Source of the DNA: JAZDFC01 sp043808235
GTDB taxonomy: Bacteria > Bacteroidota > Ignavibacteria > Ignavibacteriales > Melioribacteraceae
Assembly (NCBI GenBank): GCA_043808235.1
Contig: JAZDFC010000070.1
Location: forward strand, 88,086-152,085
DNA: 64,000 bases
Direction of reading: 5' to 3'
In this document: piece by piece, positions 1-9,171 of the stretch
How positions within the stretch are numbered: the stretch's first letter is position 1
Layout of the letters: every line of letters begins with the position of its first letter
The notes under the pieces: generated by a model
Database searches by the model: none
What the model was told of the DNA's origin: nothing
What the model saw: only the letters and a program-made list of their open reading frames with translations
Position numbers and translations under genes: made by a program

Positions 1-2
1 AT

Positions 3-1745
3 GCTGAGGCTAAAAATATTGAAGTATATATCAAACAAGCCGGCAAAACACTCATTCACATTGTCGATGATGGTTCAGGAATGTCCGAAGAAGATGCTGT
101 GCTGTGTCTTCAGCGGCACGCAACAAGTAAGATTGAGGAGTTTGAGGATCTTGAAAATATTTTGACTTTTGGCTTCCGCGGGGAAGCCCTCAGTTCAATT
201 GCTTCGGTAGCCATCCTTGAACTGAAAACTCAAAGACGTGATGACGAAATCGGTACTTCGGTTCGCGTTGATGAGAATTCAAACGTAATCAAAGAAAAAG
301 GTTCATTCCCGGCAGGTACATCAATTGCGGTTAAAAATTTATTTTACAACACTCCTGCTCGTAGAAATTTCCTTAAGAGCAATGCAACTGAATTAAAACA
401 TCTTATTGATTGGTTTAAAAGAATAGCGCTCAGTCATCCGGCATCGTCGTTCAAATTGTACAATGACGAAGATTTGATTCTCGATTATCCATCAGGCTCA
501 ACTCAAGACCGGGTGAAATCAGTTTTCGCGGATAATATTCTCGATGTAGTAATCGAAGTTAATGAACCGACCGAATATATTTCACTCTCCGGCTATATTG
601 CCAAACCAATGTATCTGAAGAAGAGCAGGGGAGAGCAATATTTATTTATCAACGGAAGGTATGTGGGTAGCAAAATAATAAATCATGCTGTATTTAGTTC
701 ATACGAGAATCTGCTTGAAAAAGGTGACTACCCGTTTTTTGTTTTGTTCATGGAAATCGATCCCAAAAAAGTTGATGTGAATGTGCATCCCGCTAAACTT
801 GAAATTAAATTCGACGATGAAAAAGGAATTTATTCATTCGTACAGGCGGTGATTAAAAAGAGTCTTGGGAGTTTTGATTTAAGTCCTACTGTATATTTTA
901 GAGATGAAAATGAAAGTAGATTAACTTTAACAAGTTCGGGACGAACAGAAAGAGATAATTTCGACGACCGCCCGATATTTAATATTGGTACCGGCAAACC
1001 GATTGCCAAAGGCGGAATCTTTACCGACGATGAAATTGAAAAATTATTCAGTTCGATTAATAAGGAAATAAAAGAATCTCAAAATGAAGCAGTAACAGAG
1101 CATCCCTTTGGAAATGAAGGTGAACGCAGACATGAAGTAGCTTCTTCAGTAGATGTTTTTCCGCATCAAACTGATAGACCGACATTTATTGTAGCCCTGC
1201 ACAATAAATATATTTTAGCTCAAATAAAAAGCGGACTGATGGTAATTGATCAGCATGTAGCTCATGAAAGAATTTTGTATGAGAAAGCTATTCGTTCTTT
1301 CTCGGCAAACATGCCTTTCGCTCAGCAATTACTTTTTTCCCAAACCGTAAAAGTCGATGCGGCGGATTATGAATTGTTGAAGGAGCTCGAACCTTTTCTT
1401 ATCAAGCTTGGATTTGAAATAAAGTTCTTTGGGAAAAACACAATTGTTATCGACGGCGTACCGTCGGATATTAAATTAGGAAATGAAGTTGAGACAGTAA
1501 AAGAAATCCTCGATGAATATAAAGAGAACGAGCGACAAAAAAATCTTGATATTAGAGATAACCTTGCAAAATCGTATTCGTGCAAGGCTGCTATTAAAGC
1601 GGGTGACAGACTTAATGAAACTGAAATGCGGCAGCTTGTGGATCAGTTGTTTGCCACTTCGATGCCATATGTTTGTCCGCATGGCAGACCGATAATTATC
1701 AAAATTCCGCTGGATGAGTTTGATAAACGTTTTGGAAGAACTTGA
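3..1745 (+). CDS. mutL: DNA mismatch repair protein MutL (5' end outside window)
   Basis: MutL couples mismatch recognition by MutS to strand incision. The frame is open from base 3, so about the first 40 residues lie outside the window. GHKL ATPase motifs are visible: DDGSGM, RHATSKI, FGFRGEALSS and GTSIAVKNLFYNTPARR, then VDVNVHPAKLEIKF at the end of the N-terminal half. The C-terminal half has DQHVAHERILYE, matching the DQHA(x)2E(x)4E metal site of endonuclease-type MutL. It also has SCKAAIKAG and CPHGRP, so this is a nicking MutL rather than the E. coli type. The C-terminus is complete. Confidence 0.97.
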   Translation, partial: AEAKNIEVYIKQAGKTLIHIVDDGSGMSEEDAVLCLQRHATSKIEEFEDLENILTFGFRGEALSSIASVAILELKTQRRDDEIGTSVRVDENSNVIKEKGSFPAGTSIAVKNLFYNTPARRNFLKSNATELKHLIDWFKRIALSHPASSFKLYNDEDLILDYPSGSTQDRVKSVFADNILDVVIEVNEPTEYISLSGYIAKPMYLKKSRGEQYLFINGRYVGSKIINHAVFSSYENLLEKGDYPFFVLFMEIDPKKVDVNVHPAKLEIKFDDEKGIYSFVQAVIKKSLGSFDLSPTVYFRDENESRLTLTSSGRTERDNFDDRPIFNIGTGKPIAKGGIFTDDEIEKLFSSINKEIKESQNEAVTEHPFGNEGERRHEVASSVDVFPHQTDRPTFIVALHNKYILAQIKSGLMVIDQHVAHERILYEKAIRSFSANMPFAQQLLFSQTVKVDAADYELLKELEPFLIKLGFEIKFFGKNTIVIDGVPSDIKLGNEVETVKEILDEYKENERQKNLDIRDNLAKSYSCKAAIKAGDRLNETEMRQLVDQLFATSMPYVCPHGRPIIIKIPLDEFDKRFGRT

Positions 1746-1834
1746 TACTTTGTGTAATTTCGGGCAGAGTAGTAAGCTTATTTTAATTAGGCTAATATTA
1801 GCTAAAGAGAAATCAAATTCTTGAAAGGCAAAAT

Positions 1835-3490
1835 ATGTTGGATCAAAAATATATCGCAGCAAAAAAACAGTTCGAAGATAAATTCAACAGCGCTTCGACT
1901 ACCGGGATGAAGTTTACTTCAATTTCCGGTGAAAAAGTAAATGGACTGTATTCACCCGATGATGTGGAGAATATAAATTACATTGATGATATTGGATTCC
2001 CCGGCGAGTATCCATACACTCGTGGAGTTCATTCAAACGGTTATCGAGGAAAAGTTTGGACAATGCGGCAATTTGCCGGATTCGGATCGCCGGAGGATAC
2101 GAACGCAAGATTCAAATATTTACTTGAGCACGGTCAGACAGGGCTTTCCGTAGCGTTCGATTTACCTACTCTTATGGGATACGATTCCGACGATGATTTC
2201 AGCCGGGGTGAAGTGGGTATTTGCGGAGTTACTGTATCATCGCTTCAAGATATGGAAATTTTGTTTAATGGAATTCCACTCGATAAAGTTTCTACATCAA
2301 TGACAATCAATTCACCGGCGGCAATGATATTTGCGTTTTACCTTGCAGTTGCCCGCAAGCAAGGTGTTGGCTTTGATCAACTTCGCGGAACATTACAAAA
2401 TGATATTTTGAAAGAATACATTGCACAGAAAGAATACATTTTTCCTCCACGGCCTTCGATGCGGATTATTACTGATATGATTGAATATACTACGAATGAA
2501 GTTCCGCAGTGGAATCCCGTGTCTGTCAGCGGCTATCATATACGCGAAGCGGGTTCGACTGCCGTGCAGGAATTAGCATATACGCTTGCAGATGGTTTTG
2601 CTTATATAGAGGCTTGCCTTGAAAGAGGAATGGACATCGATAGTTTTGCACCGAGAATTTCATACTTCTTCAATTCCCATCTCGATTTTTTTGAAGAGAT
2701 TGCAAAGTACAGGGCAGCTCGAAGAATATTTGCCCGAAGAATGAAAGATAAATATAAAGCGAAAAATCCACGCTCATGGTGGCTGCGGTTTCATTCCCAA
2801 ACTGCCGGATGCACATTAACGGCGCAGCAGCCGGAGAATAATATTATACGAACGGCTCTTCAAGCATTAGCAGCAGTGCTGGGCGGAACGCAGTCACTTC
2901 ACACAAATTCGATGGATGAAACTCTCGCATTGCCAAGTGAAAAGGCAGTTAAAATTGCTTTACGAACACAACAACTTATTGCCTTCGAAACCGGGATAAT
3001 TAACACTGTTGATCCGCTTGGCGGGAGTTATTATGTTGAATCCCTCACTAATAAAATGGAAGAAGGAGCGAATAAAATTTTTGATGAAATTGATTCGCTC
3101 GGCGGAGTTATAAATGCAATTGAATCAGGATATTTTCAAAAAGAGATTGCCGATTCCGCTTACCGCTATCAGCTTGAATTAGAGAAAAAGGAGAAGATAA
3201 TAGTCGGTATTAATGAATTTGTTGAAGAGAATGAAAAAATTGATATTCCTATTTTACAAATAAGTCCCGATGTTGAAAAAATACAGAAGCAAAGATTGGC
3301 AGATTTGCGTCAGAGTCGAAATCTGGAAGCAGTGCAAAAATGTCTTGCCGGGATAAGCGATGCGGCAGTAAACGGAAGTAATTTAATGCCCGTGTTTATT
3401 AAAGCTGCTGAAAATTATGTAACGCTCGGTGAGATGGTATCCGAATTAAAAAAACATTTTGGTATTTACGAAGAAACAGTGGTTTTTTAA
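1835..3490 (+). CDS. B12-dependent acyl-CoA mutase large subunit, isobutyryl-CoA mutase-like
   Basis: Catalytic (TIM-barrel) subunit of an adenosylcobalamin-dependent acyl-CoA mutase, 551 aa. It has no C-terminal B12-binding domain, so it needs a separate small subunit, which is not nearby. Family motifs are clear (RQFAGFG, GLSVAFDLPT, SMTINSPA, GTLQNDILKEY, SGYHIREAG with His235). At the two acyl-group positions that define methylmalonyl-CoA mutase (Tyr89 and Arg207 in the Propionibacterium enzyme), this protein aligns with Phe80 and Gln198. That is the pair reported for isobutyryl-CoA mutase IcmA. Automatic annotation would probably say methylmalonyl-CoA mutase. The stop overlaps the next start by one base (TAATG). 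Confidence 0.9.
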   Translation: MLDQKYIAAKKQFEDKFNSASTTGMKFTSISGEKVNGLYSPDDVENINYIDDIGFPGEYPYTRGVHSNGYRGKVWTMRQFAGFGSPEDTNARFKYLLEHGQTGLSVAFDLPTLMGYDSDDDFSRGEVGICGVTVSSLQDMEILFNGIPLDKVSTSMTINSPAAMIFAFYLAVARKQGVGFDQLRGTLQNDILKEYIAQKEYIFPPRPSMRIITDMIEYTTNEVPQWNPVSVSGYHIREAGSTAVQELAYTLADGFAYIEACLERGMDIDSFAPRISYFFNSHLDFFEEIAKYRAARRIFARRMKDKYKAKNPRSWWLRFHSQTAGCTLTAQQPENNIIRTALQALAAVLGGTQSLHTNSMDETLALPSEKAVKIALRTQQLIAFETGIINTVDPLGGSYYVESLTNKMEEGANKIFDEIDSLGGVINAIESGYFQKEIADSAYRYQLELEKKEKIIVGINEFVEENEKIDIPILQISPDVEKIQKQRLADLRQSRNLEAVQKCLAGISDAAVNGSNLMPVFIKAAENYVTLGEMVSELKKHFGIYEETVVF

Positions 3491-4359
3491 TGATCAAAGA
3501 ATTTTTGAAATTACTCCGCGTATCGCACTGGATTAAAAATCTATTTGTATTTGTTCCGGTTCTTTTCTCAAAACAGTTATTCAATATTAATTACTCCGGT
3601 GAAGTGATATTAGCATTTATCTCATTCAGCATTGCGTCCAGCATGGTTTATGTTTTTAACGATCTGCGAGATGAAAAAGAAGATAAGATGCATCCGAAGA
3701 AGAGATTCAGACCAATTGCGAGCGGTAAAATTTCAAAAACGAACGCGGTGATTATAATTGTAATTCTTTTCGCTCTATTAGTTGCCTCAGTGTTCTTGTT
3801 CAATTACAAATTTATTGTTGTTCTATTTGCTTACATTATAATCAACGCATTTTATACTACAATTTTACGGAAAGTTGTTGTATTAGATATTATTTGCATT
3901 GCCGCCGGATTCATGTTGCGGGTAATGGGCGGCGCTTTTGTTATTAATGTTTATATCTCGAAATGGTTAGTGCTAACTACTTTGTTTATCTCATTGTTTT
4001 TAGCTGCAATGAAGAGACGTTCCGAACTTGTTTTATCGATTATTGAGAACAATACACGCAAAGTTCTTTCGGATTATTCAATCGATTTTGCCAATCATAT
4101 TTCGTCAATATCTGCTGCGGGTGTAATAATTTGTTACGCGTTATATTCAGTTGCAGAGCGAACCGTTCAATATTTTCACACTGAGAATATTGTATATACT
4201 ACAATATTTGTTATTTTCGGAATATTCAGATACATGTTCCTCGCCTATTCAAAAGAGAAAGGAGAGAACACAATAGAAATTCTTTTTACAGATATTCCCA
4301 TGATGTTGAATATTCTGTTTTATATCTTATCAATAATCGGGATTATTTATTTTTTATGA
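3490..4359 (+). CDS. UbiA-family prenyltransferase, DPPR-synthase-like
   Basis: Integral membrane protein of 289 aa with about eight or nine hydrophobic segments. The first Asp-rich motif of the UbiA superfamily is present as NDLRDEKED (N57, D58, D61, D65), followed by KKRFRPIASG. The second half contains YTTILRKVVVLDI and GFMLRVMGGAF. These resemble decaprenyl-phosphate phosphoribosyltransferases more than quinone-type UbiA enzymes. The likely reaction is transfer of a phosphoribosyl group to a polyprenyl phosphate, but the acceptor is inferred. It is translationally coupled on both sides: TAATG with the mutase and ATGA with the next lipoprotein. Confidence 0.82.
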   Translation: MIKEFLKLLRVSHWIKNLFVFVPVLFSKQLFNINYSGEVILAFISFSIASSMVYVFNDLRDEKEDKMHPKKRFRPIASGKISKTNAVIIIVILFALLVASVFLFNYKFIVVLFAYIIINAFYTTILRKVVVLDIICIAAGFMLRVMGGAFVINVYISKWLVLTTLFISLFLAAMKRRSELVLSIIENNTRKVLSDYSIDFANHISSISAAGVIICYALYSVAERTVQYFHTENIVYTTIFVIFGIFRYMFLAYSKEKGENTIEILFTDIPMMLNILFYILSIIGIIYFL

Positions 4360-4862
4360 GCAGAATACTTTTTAATCCATTGATGAAAATTGCGGCAGTA
4401 ATTACGGTGATGTTTTTTGCAGCCGCTTGTTCACCGGTAAAAGAATCTTCGGAAAGCGAACTCAAACAAGTAGATTCAACGGAGATAAAATTTCTTGAAG
4501 GAAAACTTATAATAAATAAGTTAAACTGTTGGATAGACTTGATGCCGAACTCCGGGAATAAAATATATTTACGGGGGGAGGTCGAAATATTAAATCTGCC
4601 GGATCCCGGTAGTTTTGCTCTTTCCCGTATTAGAATTACTCAACATGATGAAGAATGTTATAATTTTATTCCAAATGATCCAACCGGTTCTTTCGACGGC
4701 AGAAACAGTAAGATTATTTATTTTTCGGAACCGGGTGAAGGCTTGGAACAAGTTGATAATATTGAGATCGATAAGCCGATTGATATCGAATTGGTGTTTG
4801 TGCAGACGAATAAATTTTATAAATATTTCATAAATTCTATTACTATAGAAAAGACTTACTAA
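4356..4862 (+). CDS. Lipoprotein of unknown function
   Basis: A 168-aa protein with a short basic N-terminus, a hydrophobic stretch and a lipobox ending FAAAC (Cys25), so it is probably a membrane-anchored lipoprotein. The mature part is acidic and beta-rich and I recognise no domain. Its start overlaps the UbiA stop (ATGA), which suggests co-expression with the prenyltransferase. Confidence 0.75.
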   Translation: MSRILFNPLMKIAAVITVMFFAAACSPVKESSESELKQVDSTEIKFLEGKLIINKLNCWIDLMPNSGNKIYLRGEVEILNLPDPGSFALSRIRITQHDEECYNFIPNDPTGSFDGRNSKIIYFSEPGEGLEQVDNIEIDKPIDIELVFVQTNKFYKYFINSITIEKTY

Positions 4863-4867
4863 TAATT

Positions 4868-6103
4868 ATGGTTAATGAGATTGTAGCACTTATCGCTTTA
4901 CTTTTTTTAAGCGCATTTTTTTCAGCTTCCGAAATGGCGTTCGTTGTTTCAAACAAAATAAAAATCGAATTGCGGGCAAGGAAAAACAATATTAGCGCAA
5001 GGAACGCAATGTATTTTATCAAAGAACCGCATAATTTCTTTTCTACGATTTTAATCTTAAATAACATTGTGAACATTTCCTTTGCTTCAATTTTTACAAT
5101 GTTCCTAATAAAATTCTTCCAATACGGCGATGTGACGATTTTAATTATTTCATCCACTTTATTATTACTATTCGGCGAGTTAATACCCAAATATTTAGCC
5201 CGCGAGTTTGCAGATTTTACATTTTCCGTATCTTCCATTCCAATCAGGATATTTTCATTCATACTTTACCCGGTTGTTAAAATTACATCCTCTTTCTCGC
5301 ATTTAATTTCCAACACGGATAGAAAGAGTACCGAGACCATTTCGCACCTTTTTGATAGGGAGGATATCCAGGTTTTAATTGAAGAAGGTTCGGAAGCCGG
5401 GCATATAGCCGAAGATGATTCCGAAGTGATTAGTAATATTATTGATCTCGGCGATCAGAAAGTGTATGAGGCTATGACGCCTCGAACCGCGATTGCCGGT
5501 GTGGAGATAAATTCGACTATTGATGAGGTTATGAAAGTATTGATCGAGACGAATTACTCTAAGCTGCCGGTTTACGAGGAAAGTCTTGATAACATTAAAG
5601 GTATTGTTTATGCGCGCGACATGTTCAAAAAGCCGGATAACCTGAATTCAATTTTACGCGAATGTATTTTTGTACCGGAGACAAAGAAGAGTCTCGATAT
5701 GCTGAATGAACTGTTAGAGAAAAGAATTTCCATCGCGATAGTAGTTGATGAATTCGGCGGAACCGCGGGTATGATTACAATTGAGGATATCATTGAAGAA
5801 ATGTTCGGCGAAATTCAGGATGAATTTGATGTTGAAGAAAACATCTGCAAACAGGTAGATAAATTCACTTACATCCTAAGCGGTAAAATCGAAATCGACT
5901 ATCTGAATTCGGAATATGAACTGAACATCCCGGAAGGCGATTACGAAACGATTGGCGGATATATCACTACAAACCTGGGTAAAATTCCGCAACGCGGCGA
6001 TGAATTAGATATCAATCATTTTAAAATAATGGTTCTCCGCTCGGACAAAACCAAAGTCGATCTCGTTAAATTGTACATCATTGCAGAGAAGATGGAAGAG
6101 TAA
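4868..6103 (+). CDS. CNNM/CorC-HlyC family protein (DUF21, CBS pair, CorC domain)
   Basis: A 411-aa membrane protein of the hemolysin-C/CorC (CNNM) family, associated with divalent-cation (Mg2+/Co2+) transport. The N-terminal ~140 residues are a DUF21 transmembrane domain (SAFFSASEMAF, FGELIPKYLA). Two CBS domains follow (MTPRTAIAGVE, YSKLPVYEES, IVVDEFGGTAGMITIEDIIEEMFGEI). The last ~80 residues (GDYETIGGYI) are the CorC/HlyC small domain. It starts 5 nt after the lipoprotein stop. The name hemolysin is historical; a toxin role is not implied. Confidence 0.92.
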   Translation: MVNEIVALIALLFLSAFFSASEMAFVVSNKIKIELRARKNNISARNAMYFIKEPHNFFSTILILNNIVNISFASIFTMFLIKFFQYGDVTILIISSTLLLLFGELIPKYLAREFADFTFSVSSIPIRIFSFILYPVVKITSSFSHLISNTDRKSTETISHLFDREDIQVLIEEGSEAGHIAEDDSEVISNIIDLGDQKVYEAMTPRTAIAGVEINSTIDEVMKVLIETNYSKLPVYEESLDNIKGIVYARDMFKKPDNLNSILRECIFVPETKKSLDMLNELLEKRISIAIVVDEFGGTAGMITIEDIIEEMFGEIQDEFDVEENICKQVDKFTYILSGKIEIDYLNSEYELNIPEGDYETIGGYITTNLGKIPQRGDELDINHFKIMVLRSDKTKVDLVKLYIIAEKMEE

Positions 6104-6168
6104 AAACATATTAGAAATTTGATGATTCAGTTGCTATGATAAAACTTCAGGAAAAATGGATTTAATAT

Positions 6169-6447
6169 ATGTACTACATCCTATTTTATAAAACAGTAGA
6201 AAATTATATCGAAAGGCGGCAGCCTTTCCGTGAATTGCATCTTGCACATGCAACCGCATCATTCGAAAGGGGAGAATTGGTATTAGCCGGTGCGCTTGCC
6301 GATCCCGCAGACGAAGCCGTGCTTATTTTCAAAGGAGATAGTCCGGCAGCGGCTGAGGAGTTTGCAAAAAATGACCCTTATGTTCTGAACGGATTAATTA
6401 CAAATTGGAAGGTCCGTCCTTGGACGATAGTAATCGGAAAGATATAA
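6169..6447 (+). CDS. YciI-family small protein
   Basis: A 92-aa protein with the YciI-like ferredoxin-fold pattern: FYKTVENYIERRQPFRELHLAHA near the N-terminus, then GALADPADEAVLIFKGDSPAAAEEFAKNDPYV and a C-terminal WKVRPWTIV. The family contains putative dehydratases or ligand-binding proteins whose substrates are mostly unknown. It stands alone between the CorC-like gene and a rhodanese gene. Confidence 0.85.
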   Translation: MYYILFYKTVENYIERRQPFRELHLAHATASFERGELVLAGALADPADEAVLIFKGDSPAAAEEFAKNDPYVLNGLITNWKVRPWTIVIGKI

Positions 6448-6623
6448 AGTAATAAACAAGATTTCTGGATGCAATCCGAATAAAAATTATTCAACTCAAA
6501 AAATAAATTTCACGCGAATCTTTATCTGAATTTTTCCATCCAAAGAAACTATAATAGGCCATTTATGGTTTATTACATTAATTCATCCATGTATTAGTTA
6601 AGTAAAATTTACAAAGGAATAAC

Positions 6624-6980
6624 ATGTTCAGAGATTTATTTTCATCAAAAAACAGCCCCGTAAACCTTGATGCTGAAATATTTGAGAAGCAGCTAAAAGA
6701 TGATATAAATGCCTTACTGATTGATGTCCGTACAACCGGAGAAAACAAAGGAGCAAGAATCCCCGGATCGGTTTTAATAGATATATCCCGACCAGATTTT
6801 ATTGACGAGATAGAAAAGCTTGATCGAAATAAAAGCTACTATGTATATTGCCACAGCGGGAGCAGAAGCTATCATGCAAGTAAAAAAATGAAACAGATGG
6901 GATTCGAGAACGTGTATAATCTTGCTGAGGGTATAATCAGCTGGGAAGGCGAATTGGAGTATTCGAAAAAGGCAAGATGA
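6624..6980 (+). CDS. Single-domain rhodanese-like protein
   Basis: A 118-aa single rhodanese domain. The active loop CHSGSR places the catalytic cysteine at residue 76. Upstream are the family features LLIDVRTTGE and ARIPGSVLIDI. Such proteins carry persulfide sulfur in the cytoplasm; there is no signal peptide. The start is the ATG after AAAGGAAT. Confidence 0.9.
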   Translation: MFRDLFSSKNSPVNLDAEIFEKQLKDDINALLIDVRTTGENKGARIPGSVLIDISRPDFIDEIEKLDRNKSYYVYCHSGSRSYHASKKMKQMGFENVYNLAEGIISWEGELEYSKKAR

Positions 6981-7109
6981 TAACCTTAGTTTCTGCACAC
7001 AAATGTTTGGCGGATATACAACTATGATTCGTGCATTTGGGAGCTGCGGGAAATTACGATGTAATCATCGTAATTCCTTGAAATATAATAATTTGACCGG
7101 ATTACTTAA

Positions 7110-7523
7110 TTGATAACTCCATCGACCGATTACCCGATTATCTTTTTCGACGGAGTATGCAATTTCTGTAATTCATCTGTGAATTTTATTATTAAAAGGG
7201 ATAAAAACAGAATTTTTAGATATGCGGCGTTACAGTCAAATGCAGGGCAAAAACTGCTCGAACGACTATCAATATCAAATTCCGACTTAGATACTGTTAT
7301 CCTTTTTGACGGGAATCAAATTTATGAAAAATCCGGAGCGGCTCTTGAGATAGTTTACCTGTTGCCGGGAGCATGGAAATTCTTATACATTTTTAGATTT
7401 ATACCACGCTTCGTTAGAGATTTTTTGTATGACCTTTTTGCCAGAAACCGATATAAGATCTTCGGTAAGCGGGAGATGTGCATGATGCCTTCTCCTCAAA
7501 TTAAGGAATTATTCATGGATTAA
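7110..7523 (+). CDS. DCC-family thiol-disulfide oxidoreductase (DUF393)
   Basis: A 137-aa DUF393 protein with the diagnostic DGVCNFC motif at residues 14-20 (D, C17, C20), plus RYAALQSNAGQ and the late CMMPSP segment. The family is predicted to carry out thiol-disulfide chemistry, but substrates are undefined. The start is given as TTG at 7110; no in-frame ATG lies before the conserved motif, so the exact start is uncertain. Confidence 0.87.
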   Translation: MITPSTDYPIIFFDGVCNFCNSSVNFIIKRDKNRIFRYAALQSNAGQKLLERLSISNSDLDTVILFDGNQIYEKSGAALEIVYLLPGAWKFLYIFRFIPRFVRDFLYDLFARNRYKIFGKREMCMMPSPQIKELFMD

Positions 7524-7603
7524 ATCCATGTAATTTGGCGTATCCAATCTCAAGCAGAATCACCACGATTTGATTATCTTTGCACTTAAAAAAAACAGAT
7601 ATA

Positions 7604-8752
7604 TTGAATTTCCAATTAGTAAAAACAGATAATAATTCCAAAGCCCGCGCGGGACTCATTCAAACAGACCATGGAATGATTGAGACCCCGATTTTTATGC
7701 CGGTCGGTACGCAAGGTACTGTTAAAGCAGTAACTCCGAGAGTATTAAACGATGATGTTAAAGCACAGATAATTTTATCGAATACTTATCATCTTTATCT
7801 TCGACCGGGAACAGAAATTATTGAGCAAGCTGGCGGGCTGCATAAATTTATGAATTGGAATTCTCCAATTTTGACTGACAGCGGCGGATTCCAGATTTAC
7901 AGTTTAACGGAGCTAAGGAAACTAAAAGATGATGGAGTAGAATTCCGTTCGCATCTTGACGGATCGAAGCATTTCTTTTCACCGGAGAAAGTAATCGGGA
8001 TTCAACGCAGCATTGGATCGGATATTATGATGCCTTTAGATGAATGCACACCTTATCCGTGCGATTTTGAATACGCAAAAAAATCCAGGGAGCTTACATC
8101 GAGATGGGCATATTTGAACAAAGAAGCATTTGAGAACTCTGTTCCTTTGTACGGTCATAACCAATATTTATTCGGCATTATTCAGGGTAGTGTTTATAAA
8201 GAATTGCGCGAGGCTTCAGCAAAGGATTTATTGTCAATCGGATTTGACGGTTACTCAATTGGGGGGTTAGCGGTTGGCGAACCGGCGGAAGAAATGTACG
8301 ATATTGTTAACTTCACAACCGATTTAATCCCCAAAGAAAAGCCGCGTTATTTGATGGGAGTCGGACGACCTGAAAATATTCTTGAATCGATTGAAAGAGG
8401 AATCGATTTGTTTGATTGTGTAATGCCGACCCGTAACGCTCGTAACGCATATTTATTTACCTCGGAAGGGATTGTCACAATCCGAAATGCAACTTATAAA
8501 AGTGATTTTTCTCCTCTTGATCCTGCTTGTGGATGCTACACATGCAAAAATTTCACACGTTCATATTTGAGACATCTCTTTAATTCCAATGAGATACTGG
8601 CGCTGGAATTATCTACTACACATAATCTAACTTTTTATTTAGATTTGGTGAGGGAAGCCAGAAAAAAAATTATTGACGGCTCCTTTTTAGAATGGAAAAA
8701 TAAAATTATAAATAAATTATCAATCAACATTAATTCAATAACGGAGGTTTAA
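7604..8752 (+). CDS. tgt: tRNA-guanine (queuine) transglycosylase
   Basis: Tgt exchanges guanine-34 of GUN-anticodon tRNAs for preQ1 (or queuine). Motifs: GTVKAV, LSNTYHLYLRPG, LTDSGGFQIYSL with the substrate-binding Asp, GGLAVGE, DCVMPTRNAR with the nucleophile Asp, and the zinc site CGCYTC with a later His. The frame is open further upstream to a TTG at 7580. I chose the TTG at 7604 because it gives the usual N-terminus (LNFQLVKTD) and leaves a TATCTTTG promoter-like element (7575-7582) outside the gene. yajC follows immediately. Confidence 0.95.
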   Translation: MNFQLVKTDNNSKARAGLIQTDHGMIETPIFMPVGTQGTVKAVTPRVLNDDVKAQIILSNTYHLYLRPGTEIIEQAGGLHKFMNWNSPILTDSGGFQIYSLTELRKLKDDGVEFRSHLDGSKHFFSPEKVIGIQRSIGSDIMMPLDECTPYPCDFEYAKKSRELTSRWAYLNKEAFENSVPLYGHNQYLFGIIQGSVYKELREASAKDLLSIGFDGYSIGGLAVGEPAEEMYDIVNFTTDLIPKEKPRYLMGVGRPENILESIERGIDLFDCVMPTRNARNAYLFTSEGIVTIRNATYKSDFSPLDPACGCYTCKNFTRSYLRHLFNSNEILALELSTTHNLTFYLDLVREARKKIIDGSFLEWKNKIINKLSININSITEV

Positions 8753-9076
8753 GTGGATTTTTTAATAGCCATGGCCCCACAAGGTGGAGAAGGTGGCGGC
8801 GGCGGAATGATCAGTACGCTAATTATGTTCGGCGCTATCTTTGCCATTTTTTATTTTATGATTATTCGTCCCCAGCAAAAGAAAGCTAAAGAAAGAGAGA
8901 AGCTGCTTTCAAATCTTAAGAAAGGCGATAAAGTTGTAACGAGCGGCGGAGTTCATGGTACAATTGCCGGACTCGAAGAAAAAACTTGTCTTCTCGATGT
9001 CGGTAACAATGTAAAAATGAAAATGGAACGTTCTGCAATAAACATTGTTCTTCAGTCAAAAGAAGAAGATGCTTAA
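8753..9076 (+). CDS. yajC: Preprotein translocase accessory subunit YajC
   Basis: A 107-aa protein with one transmembrane helix (about residues 20-40) after a glycine-rich stretch, then FYFMIIRPQQKKAKEREK and the GDKVVTSGGVHGTI fold typical of YajC, which associates with SecDF-YidC. The start is a GTG directly after the tgt stop, with a strong GGAGG ribosome site at 8743-8747. tgt-yajC order is common in bacteria. Confidence 0.96.
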   Translation: MDFLIAMAPQGGEGGGGGMISTLIMFGAIFAIFYFMIIRPQQKKAKEREKLLSNLKKGDKVVTSGGVHGTIAGLEEKTCLLDVGNNVKMKMERSAINIVLQSKEEDA

Positions 9077-9084
9077 TAGTTATA

Positions 9085-9113
9085 AGAGAGACTTTAATAG
9101 TCTCTCTTTTTTT
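9085..9113 (+). terminator. Rho-independent terminator after yajC
   Basis: A perfect 9-bp stem (AGAGAGACT / AGTCTCTCT, 9085-9093 and 9099-9107) with a 5-nt loop is followed by a T run. It ends the tgt-yajC unit. Confidence 0.93.
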
Positions 9114-9171
9114 ACCCGGATCGTTTGATTCAGATTTTGCTAAAGTATGAATTTAAAAAAAATTAAAGGGA

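Noticed and set aside
1786..1804. Near-palindrome TTAGGCTAATATTAGCTAA before the mutase as an operator
   Set aside because: It is short, AT-rich, imperfect and has no second copy; chance is sufficient.
7580..7603. Longer tgt start at TTG 7580
   Set aside because: The extra residues (LHLKKTDI) are absent from the family's usual start and the codon lies inside the promoter-like TATCTTTG.
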